NCBI GenBank assembly: GCA_937870825.1
Contig: CALMZO010000213.1
Coordinates: forward strand, 35,392-99,391
Length of the DNA: 64,000 nt
From: an uncultured Chloroflexota bacterium
Lineage (GTDB): Bacteria > Chloroflexota > Anaerolineae > UBA4142 > SHND01
Direction: 5' to 3'
In this document: in pieces, positions 57,147 through 64,000 of the stretch
Numbering within the stretch: position 1 is the stretch's first letter
How the letters are laid out: every line of letters starts with the position of its first letter
Notes under the pieces: generated by a model
Databases searched by the model: none
Told to the model about the DNA's origin: nothing
What the model saw: only the letters and a program-made list of their open reading frames with translations
Position numbers and translations under genes: made by a program

Positions 57147-58181
57147 CTACGACGAGTTTTTGTTCTTTAACTTTCGCCAGCCGCGAAAGGTGGATGCTGG
57201 CACATACGGCGTGCCTGTGGCGGGGTCACTGCCAAAATGTTTTAGCAACCAATCCACTTGGCGCGGACGTTCATCAGCATCAAGGGCGTCCCACGCGTCC
57301 ATCGCTTGGATTTTTTCGCTTCTTGTTTCAGGGGGTTTGCCTTTGCCTTGCCATGTTTTTCCTGACAGGGAATGTTCCGGCGACGTTCCTTGCGCTTGCA
57401 AATCATTTGGTGTTGCTTTGCTCAAACCAATCTTTGGGCTACTGCGCGTCCAAAGTGGTTTTTCTTCTAACTCTTGCTTTGCCTGTTTAACAGCGGCTAA
57501 TGTGGTATCAATAAATTGACGTGTGAGGGGATTATCGCTGCCCTCCCTTTGACTTGGAAAGGTCAAACTGCCGACATTCGGATATAGAAACATTCTTACG
57601 TCGCGCGCGCCTGAGTTAACAGGGGCGCGTCCCCAAAGTTCCCAAGTGTTTCGGTCACTTGTTTGGGTGAGTTCGTCATGTTCCCAAAATCCACGATGCA
57701 CTTGCCATGCAAGCAGTTGTGCGGATTTGGAGATTGCTTCTTGATAATACTCGGCAAGTTTTACAAGGAAAGGGACTGTCCAACGAGCAATGATGCAAGC
57801 GTCCTTCACCTGCCCCATTTGAAGAAATAGGGCATCAAGCATTTCACGGTCAAAATTTGGATTGTAAATGCGGATTTCGACGCCAATACAAGGGATGTCG
57901 TTACAATAATTCGTCGCGCTAATCTTGACGCGTTCTCCATCGCCCCAATCGAAAGCAATGTGTGGCTCGCCCGAAAAATTCTCTAATGCTTTGACCGCGC
58001 TTGTGTCGTACCGACGCGCAAACACAACGGCGGCTCGGCTTGAATCGGACGCGACATCAAGCACACGATATTCATACCCTAATCGCGCGCAGACGGTATC
58101 AAGGGCGGCGCGGATGCCTCGCAATCCTTCTTCTTTGCGTTGTCGGTGATACTCTGGGTTTCGATTTTGTTCGCTAACCAT
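57147..58181 (-). CDS. hypothetical protein of the mobile element
   Basis: ORF with ATG at 58181 (MVSEQNRNPEYHRQRKEEGLRGIRAALD); no recognised domain. Confidence 0.6.
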   Translation of the reverse strand: MVSEQNRNPEYHRQRKEEGLRGIRAALDTVCARLGYEYRVLDVASDSSRAAVVFARRYDTSAVKALENFSGEPHIAFDWGDGERVKISATNYCNDIPCIGVEIRIYNPNFDREMLDALFLQMGQVKDACIIARWTVPFLVKLAEYYQEAISKSAQLLAWQVHRGFWEHDELTQTSDRNTWELWGRAPVNSGARDVRMFLYPNVGSLTFPSQREGSDNPLTRQFIDTTLAAVKQAKQELEEKPLWTRSSPKIGLSKATPNDLQAQGTSPEHSLSGKTWQGKGKPPETRSEKIQAMDAWDALDADERPRQVDWLLKHFGSDPATGTPYVPASTFRGWRKLKNKNSS

Positions 58182-58194
58182 GTTCGATAACAAA

Positions 58195-58227
58195 AAATTC
58201 GCCCGCGCAGTTGACACCACGCGGGCG
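58195..58227 (-). terminator. minus-strand intrinsic terminator directly upstream of the 58181 gene
   Basis: TTCGCCCGCG-cagttgacacca-CGCGGGCGAA; minus strand followed by TTTTTTG. Confidence 0.6.
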
Positions 58228-58245
58228 AAAGGTTATGCTTGCTTT

Positions 58246-58312
58246 TGTCGGCGCGTGGTCTAACGCGTTGACCATGCCCTCTGCCGCTGGAACGGCGAGA
58301 GGGTATTTTTTA
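58246..58312 (+). ncRNA. candidate small RNA C (hairpin + intrinsic terminator)
   Basis: Promoter TTGACA(58211)-17-TATGCT(58234); CGCGT-ggtcta-ACGCG; CCCTCTGCCG-ctggaa-CGGCGAGAGGG + TATTTTTT. Confidence 0.45.
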
Positions 58313-58372
58313 TTCGCTGAGATTGTAGCACGCGCGTTCGACGCGCGCAAGGTTTCGCGCCTGATTCAAACG

Positions 58373-61357
58373 TCAAAGATTCTTTAGCAGTCCCGCGATA
58401 CTATCAAACCAATACGCGCGATATTTGTCGTCGGCGAGATTCTTGTCCTTCGTGTAAAGCGCGAGACGCACGCGCACAGTCAGGTTATCACGGTGAAGCG
58501 GTTTCGGATTGTCGTTGCCATCGGTAAAGAGACGTTGATAGCCGTTGACCTTATGCTGGTACGCGCTTTGTGTCATTCCTTTTGGGTCAACAAAGAGAAT
58601 GGTATAGTCATCGCCTTTTTGCATCCAGAAAACAAAGTCGGGATAGTATCCGCGCATCGCGTTTGCGATGGGGTCGTAATACGGAATGGAAATTTCATCG
58701 CGCGCTTCGTCAATCTTGCTGAATAGCCACCAATCGAATTGTTCAAATTTGCTGCCTTGTTCTTGGAGATAGCGGTCAAGGTCTTGAATGAATTTCACCT
58801 CGCTTGGTTCGCGGATAATGTGACGAATGTAATCGGCTTTGTCGGAGGGGTCGAGGATGACGGGCAAGTAATAATGATTGGCGAGATTCCAAATGTCAAT
58901 CACTTTGCCGTCATGCTCGAAGTGTTCTTTGTCTCGAATCGCCCAAAGGCGGCGAGTGAATTCTTGGGGTGGGAGAATCCCGTATTGGGCATTGAGTTCC
59001 GCGACTTGGTTTCTCGCATTTTGCACGCGCGCAATTTGTCCGCGCAGTGCTTCAAGTTCGTTCAGGTCTTGGAGCAATACTTGAATGTGTTTGTAATGAT
59101 TGATTTCATCGCCCAATGGTTCAAAGGATTCGTGTTCCTTTGGGATAATTTCGAGATGGTCGGTTAATTGGCGAATGAGCAGATTGAGATTTCCGAAACG
59201 GCGCGCGTTGTTTTCGGATTTCAAATAGCGGTCAGGTTCGGCGAGCGCGCAATGCAAATTTTTGATAGCGCGCGGCATGAGATTGTGATGCGCCCACAAG
59301 AGACGGTCATCCTGCAAATACGCGATGTATTGATTTAAGAGCGCGAGTTCTTGCGTTTCAATTTCAAACTTGGCGGGGTCAGTTTGGTCAATGACACGGT
59401 TCGCGGCATCGCGGTATTTGGGAACGAGTAACAGATGCGCGTCAATCGCGGCAATGTTCTGCGCCAACTCGATTTCATACGGCTTGCCTTCGCTTTGCGC
59501 TTGCTTCATCGTTTCGAGAACGGTTTGCAATGCTTGATATTTTGTGCCAAAGATGAAAAGCGATTCGAGTGCGTTGGCGTAGGGTTCAGCCGCTTGATAC
59601 TGCGCGGATTCGATTTCGCCTGCGGTAAAGAGTGTGGACAAGCGGCGGCGTTTGTTGCGTAACGGTTCAATCCGCACGCCGCGCCCGGTGGACTGCAAAA
59701 TGAATTTGCGCGCTTCTGTGCCTGTGCCAATGTTGATAAAGGTGATGACGTTCGGGCGCGGCGAATCCCATCCCTCGTAAAAGGAACGTGACCCCATGAG
59801 CAGATTGATAGTCGAATCATCGGCGTTCAATCGCTCGAAATACGTTTCGTCCTCAAATTCCTCGTTGATTTGAAATTCTGTCAGTTCTTGCTTGAGCCAA
59901 TTTGTGATATCGCCAATTTTGATGAGTGCGAAAGGACTGTCGGCGGGTTTCAGTTTGAGCGCGAGTTCTTGACGATTCGAGGGGCGCGTATTGATTTCAA
60001 TTTCGCCGTAAGCGTTGGAATTGAAAACGGCGGTCAAGAGGTCGGCGGGCGCGAGCGCGTTGAGCAAATTGGCATCGAGCGCAACGGGTTTGCCTTCAAA
60101 CAAGTATTCGGGGCGGTCTGCGAGTTCTTGGCGCAGTTCGTCGCGCGCCTGTGTCCAAAGCGCGGCATCGGGTGCGGACCCGGCGAGTTTGGCGAGGACG
60201 CGGAAAAAGCGTTTGAGGTCGGCGTCCTCTGTGTTGACGGAATTGACGAGCGCGAGCAATAGCGGGCGATGATAGGTGAGTTGTCGCGCACCATTCGCGG
60301 CTACATCGTTCGCGCGCAGCGCGTCGTATTGCTTGCGAATCGTCGCGAGCAGCATTAAACCTTTGAGAACGATTTTTTCTTTTTCTGCGCCCGTGTAATC
60401 GTCCTTTGCTTTGAACGCGGTGTTTTCTTGTTGCAATACCGCGATGTGTTTGCCATAGCCGCCGGAGGTGAAACGCGCTAGATTGAAATCATACGCGGTG
60501 GTGAGAATATCGCGGGTGTCGGTAAAGGTCGCGGAAAAGTTGAATAGAAAACCGTTGCGCGCAAGGATGCTGTAAATGTGTTGGCGTTTGGAATCTTCTT
60601 TGTCGCCCTTGTGCGCCTCGTCGAGCAGAACGTACCAATTTCCGTTTTGCTCGTAATTGCGATAGTTAATTGTTTTTTCTTTTTGAACGTCGCTGATGTT
60701 GTCGGAACGATAATAAAAAACGGTCAGGTCACGCGCGCCAAAGAGGGACGACATGCCGCGCTTGACTTCCGGGTATTCGCGCAAGTCGCGCAAGTGGATG
60801 TACAGTTCACTGCCTGCTGCGTTGAATTCGGCAACGTGCGTGCGGAGTTGCTCTAGCAAATCTTCGCGAAAGGTGAGTACGAGAATGTCATGCGCGGGAA
60901 TTTGTGAGAGCCGCGACAACTGCCAGAGCAATTCAATCAGTTTAACGAGGACAAGCGTTTTGCCGCTGCCCGTTGCCATCCAAAAACCGATGCGATTGAT
61001 AAAGTTTTCGTAGGAAATTTTTTCGTCTTGGATACTGTAGTACTCTGCCAGAATCTTTACAATGTCGCGCTTGGCGTTTTTAATGGAAATGTCCGCGTCT
61101 TTTCCCAAATCGTGGGCGCGATACATTTCCCAAAACGCGCGCTTGCGCGCAGCGTTGATGCTACCCTCTTCATTGGGTGAAAATGGCGCGGGCGCGGAAT
61201 AGTAATTCCACAGTGCTTTGAGCGCATTGAGCAGCGCGGCTTGCTGATAATCAAACAACTCCTTGCCGCGCGAAAATGCCGCGCGGTCAAGCGCAGACCA
61301 CGCGGGCGGCAAATTGCTGTTGGGAATGTTATTGAGGATGTGTTCGAGGGTTTGCAA
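58373..61357 (-). CDS. type III restriction enzyme Res-like DEAD/DEAH helicase-nuclease
   Basis: FWMATGSGKTLVLVKLIELL, VLLDEAHKGD, LMGSRSFYEGWDSPRPNVITFINIGTGTEARKFILQSTGRGVRI; C-terminal GYYPDFVFWMQKGDDYTILFVDPKG. Confidence 0.88.
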   Translation of the reverse strand: MQTLEHILNNIPNSNLPPAWSALDRAAFSRGKELFDYQQAALLNALKALWNYYSAPAPFSPNEEGSINAARKRAFWEMYRAHDLGKDADISIKNAKRDIVKILAEYYSIQDEKISYENFINRIGFWMATGSGKTLVLVKLIELLWQLSRLSQIPAHDILVLTFREDLLEQLRTHVAEFNAAGSELYIHLRDLREYPEVKRGMSSLFGARDLTVFYYRSDNISDVQKEKTINYRNYEQNGNWYVLLDEAHKGDKEDSKRQHIYSILARNGFLFNFSATFTDTRDILTTAYDFNLARFTSGGYGKHIAVLQQENTAFKAKDDYTGAEKEKIVLKGLMLLATIRKQYDALRANDVAANGARQLTYHRPLLLALVNSVNTEDADLKRFFRVLAKLAGSAPDAALWTQARDELRQELADRPEYLFEGKPVALDANLLNALAPADLLTAVFNSNAYGEIEINTRPSNRQELALKLKPADSPFALIKIGDITNWLKQELTEFQINEEFEDETYFERLNADDSTINLLMGSRSFYEGWDSPRPNVITFINIGTGTEARKFILQSTGRGVRIEPLRNKRRRLSTLFTAGEIESAQYQAAEPYANALESLFIFGTKYQALQTVLETMKQAQSEGKPYEIELAQNIAAIDAHLLLVPKYRDAANRVIDQTDPAKFEIETQELALLNQYIAYLQDDRLLWAHHNLMPRAIKNLHCALAEPDRYLKSENNARRFGNLNLLIRQLTDHLEIIPKEHESFEPLGDEINHYKHIQVLLQDLNELEALRGQIARVQNARNQVAELNAQYGILPPQEFTRRLWAIRDKEHFEHDGKVIDIWNLANHYYLPVILDPSDKADYIRHIIREPSEVKFIQDLDRYLQEQGSKFEQFDWWLFSKIDEARDEISIPYYDPIANAMRGYYPDFVFWMQKGDDYTILFVDPKGMTQSAYQHKVNGYQRLFTDGNDNPKPLHRDNLTVRVRLALYTKDKNLADDKYRAYWFDSIAGLLKNL

Positions 61358-61360
61358 CGA

Positions 61361-63898
61361 TTACCACCAAATCAACGGCTTGATGAAATGCCAATCGGGA
61401 TTATGGAGATTGGCGGTTGTGCCATCGGTAAATTCAACTGTGTCGGCAGTAATGCGCTTGATGGGTTTGCCTGTGACGCATGAGAGCGTTTCGGCAACGT
61501 CAATGTTTGGATAGAGTTTCGTCAATTCCACGTTGACGACATTTCCGTCTGCATTCAACTCTACCGCGTCGAGCATCTTCGTATCGCGCAAGAAAACATA
61601 TTGACTGTATGGAGATTGCCCCACATTCAAGAGGGGCGCATCATCTTCGCCGTATTTGGTTTGGCGCAATGTGTCCTCGTATTGTTCAAGGTCAAAGTAT
61701 TTGGCAAAATGGGAAATTCCTTTGCCCCCCTCTTGCGCGTGTCCGTCTTTCCATTTGTCGGAAAAGACAACTTTTTTCACGCGCGGCAAGATGACGGTGT
61801 TAAAGTGTTCGCCCACATCAATAAGAATATATTTTCGATTCTTGTTATCAAGACGATTGATATTTATGACAGCGTGAGCAGTTGTGCCACTGCCCGCGAA
61901 AAAGTCTAATACGAAATCTGACGCTTGCGCCCGACAAACTCTGATAGCTTCTTCTACAGCATATACAGATTTCGGAAATGAAAAGAGTTGTGAGACGCCA
62001 AAGAGTGAGCGTAATAGACTTGTGCCGTATGCAGTAGCGTTGAACAAAGAATTATCCCAATTTGTTTTTGGTAATACTCCATCATCTCCCAATCGGAATT
62101 TAACCTCAATCGTTAATTTGCCTTGTCTATTATTGCGAACGCGAAGGTCATCCAACCGCTTGCGGAGCGATTCTACGCCAAGTCTCCATGTATATTCTGT
62201 CCCGTCATCGGTTTTTGGATAAATGACCTGCTCGTTTTCTCTCGGTTCTTCTTCAAGTATCCAAGTCTCGATTTCCTTGTCCCAATCCATTTCGGGAATT
62301 CGCGCGCTATCAACTGCCACAAACAATGGATAATGTAGTCTTGGTCTCTCCTCACGAAAATCATTCTGCCCACCAGACCGAAGGAAATTTCGCCATTGGT
62401 AATTCCCCTTGTCATCTACTTGGTCGTACTGGGCAAGTTGTTCATCTGTTCGCGGGACAGTTCCGATTGACGCCTTCTCTGTTGCTCCAACAAAAATGGC
62501 GTATTCATTGGCAATTGAAAAGCCCTTTACAGTTGACCTGCCAGAAGGATTGTTCCTAATAGAAACTAGACCAAGTTGATTTTCTTGACCGTAGATTTGT
62601 TCCATCAGGGATTTGAGCGCGGCAAGTTCAACATGGTCAATCGTAATACAAAGAATACCATCTTTTTTTAGCAGGGCTTTTGCAAGAGCAAGGCGATTTT
62701 CGAGTAAGGTCATCCATGATGAATGTTTGTAGTTATTGGAATAGATTATTTCGGACGCATCGGTATTGTATGGCGGGTCAGTATAAATTGCCTGAACGCG
62801 TTGCGCGAATTTTGGTTGAATTGTTTTTAGTGCTTGATAGTTTTCGCTATGCACAAGCCAACCGTCGAGCGCGTCATCAAGATTGTCAAAGAGCGCAATG
62901 ATTTCGAGTTCAAGGTCGGGGAAATGTTTAGTGTCGAGAGGCAGAAAACGATAGCGCGCGTATGGAGAGTCGCCCACAAAATTTTGTTGTTTGGGAAATT
63001 CGGGCGTCCAGTCCGCCTCAATCATGCCCAAGTCGCGCCATTCCGTAATTTGCGCCGCGATATTCGGATGCGCCCAAAGTTTTTCTACAAGCGCGGGCGC
63101 GCGGTCTAGCAGTTTGTCGAGCGTGATGATGTAATGGCTGTTGAGAACAAATTTCGGTTTGTTCCAAATCTTGACCAGTTCATCCTCGAATTGCGCGATG
63201 AAATCAATAATCTTGAATGCGATTTCTTCAAGCGTTTGTAGTTCGCGGATGCGCTTGGCATCCCAAATCGTCTTGCCGTCAAAGAGGTATTGATACATCC
63301 ACAACTTGAATTGCTCGCGCAAAAAGGCGCGGGCATTCTTGTTGATGAAATAGTCCACTTCGCTTTGACGTTCAAAGATGCGGATGGCGCGGTCTAGGGT
63401 GTCGGCGTCCAAAGCGATGCCGTTTTCTTTCGCTGCCTTGAGGATGTCCTTTTCTTTGGTCTTGGTGTTGCCTTTGGCATAGGCGACGCTCAAAACAATC
63501 GCGCCATCGTTCACCGCTTGAAACTCGTAAATCAGTTCGCGCTTTTCGTTCGCCTTTTTATGTTCCACTTTGCTCGCGTCAAAGATAAATTTTTGTCCGT
63601 CCACATCAAGCGTCATGCTCTGAAAGAGCCGGTCAGTCTTGACGTAATAGAGCATGTGCGTTTTCCAAAACAAAATCACATCGCGGTCATCGGTATAGAC
63701 CTGCTCGTAAATGCGCCGATGCAACGGCGTATAGCGAAAATAAATCGAGCCGCTTTCGGAAAAATAGCGATGGAAAAAATCATAGAGTTTGTCCAGCAAT
63801 TCATCGCGGAATTCGGGGAACGGCGCGAGCGCAGCGTCAATGTCCTTTTGGAGTTGGGGAAAAACCCCTTGCTCGAAATAGCGCGCTTTAATTTTCAT
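61361..63898 (-). CDS. type III-like site-specific DNA methyltransferase (Mod)
   Basis: IYTDPPYNTDASEIIYSNNYKHSSW and DFVLDFFAGSGTTAHAVI (beta order), 3 nt upstream of res. Confidence 0.9.
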   Translation of the reverse strand: MKIKARYFEQGVFPQLQKDIDAALAPFPEFRDELLDKLYDFFHRYFSESGSIYFRYTPLHRRIYEQVYTDDRDVILFWKTHMLYYVKTDRLFQSMTLDVDGQKFIFDASKVEHKKANEKRELIYEFQAVNDGAIVLSVAYAKGNTKTKEKDILKAAKENGIALDADTLDRAIRIFERQSEVDYFINKNARAFLREQFKLWMYQYLFDGKTIWDAKRIRELQTLEEIAFKIIDFIAQFEDELVKIWNKPKFVLNSHYIITLDKLLDRAPALVEKLWAHPNIAAQITEWRDLGMIEADWTPEFPKQQNFVGDSPYARYRFLPLDTKHFPDLELEIIALFDNLDDALDGWLVHSENYQALKTIQPKFAQRVQAIYTDPPYNTDASEIIYSNNYKHSSWMTLLENRLALAKALLKKDGILCITIDHVELAALKSLMEQIYGQENQLGLVSIRNNPSGRSTVKGFSIANEYAIFVGATEKASIGTVPRTDEQLAQYDQVDDKGNYQWRNFLRSGGQNDFREERPRLHYPLFVAVDSARIPEMDWDKEIETWILEEEPRENEQVIYPKTDDGTEYTWRLGVESLRKRLDDLRVRNNRQGKLTIEVKFRLGDDGVLPKTNWDNSLFNATAYGTSLLRSLFGVSQLFSFPKSVYAVEEAIRVCRAQASDFVLDFFAGSGTTAHAVININRLDNKNRKYILIDVGEHFNTVILPRVKKVVFSDKWKDGHAQEGGKGISHFAKYFDLEQYEDTLRQTKYGEDDAPLLNVGQSPYSQYVFLRDTKMLDAVELNADGNVVNVELTKLYPNIDVAETLSCVTGKPIKRITADTVEFTDGTTANLHNPDWHFIKPLIWW

Positions 63899-63925
63899 CA
63901 GGTTGATGTAACCTGATTCGCCTTA

Positions 63926-64000
63926 TAGTGGACCCGTAAATTCAGACACGAAATTGGGTCAAAATAAGATATAAAATCGAACCATGCGAAAACGTCATTC
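63926..64000 (+). mobile_element. possible left end of an IS3-like insertion sequence with start of OrfA (MRKRHS...)
   Basis: TGGACCCGTAAATTCAGACACG terminal-repeat-like sequence then ATGCGAAAACGTCATTC at 63984; truncated by window end. Confidence 0.35.

Noticed and set aside
62714-62728. CATGATGAATGTTT as second attachment copy of the globin 3' end (TGGATGATGAATTGTT)
   Set aside because: Partial match only and lies inside the mod coding sequence.
1-64000. CRISPR arrays, rRNA and tRNA genes
   Set aside because: No regularly spaced direct repeats with unique spacers, and no tRNA/rRNA-like conserved segments recognised by eye.

Overview
The window is a GC-rich bacterial chromosome segment. 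Family content (DUF2298/YYY, Agl23-like proteins, baseplate-J-like membrane proteins, type 2 IPP isomerase) suggests Chloroflexota/Anaerolineae-like, but this is inference. About 0-51 kb is mostly ordinary housekeeping sequence: membrane glycan enzymes, ECF sigma/anti-sigma, citrate synthase, HemW, prenyl synthase, fni, ACP, LCP protein, NurA, MoeA/MobA, TatA, TyrS, AlaS, RuvX, MltG, HflX, S41 proteases and SmpB. About 51.3-58.3 kb looks like an integrated mobile element: large serine recombinase, SWIM-type and Zn-ribbon mini-proteins, AlpA-like HTH, Prim-Pol replication protein. It abuts the 3' end of a truncated-haemoglobin gene. A type III-like mod-res operon follows, and the window ends in what may be the start of an insertion sequence. 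The most unusual signals are: (i) several promoter-plus-two-hairpin small RNA candidates on the strand opposite to all genes of the element, including a hairpin-packed ~230 bp noncoding locus with a 25-bp palindromic operator at a near-consensus promoter; (ii) many short intergenic tandem arrays of different sequence that share a 7-nt period and sit just upstream of start codons, partly alongside a dispersed GTAGGGGC palindrome; (iii) a repeated terminator family; (iv) a G10 tract inside a glycosyltransferase; (v) a Prim-Pol with apparent D-to-E changes at catalytic positions. All calls come from reading the sequence and supplied ORFs; no database search or folding was run.
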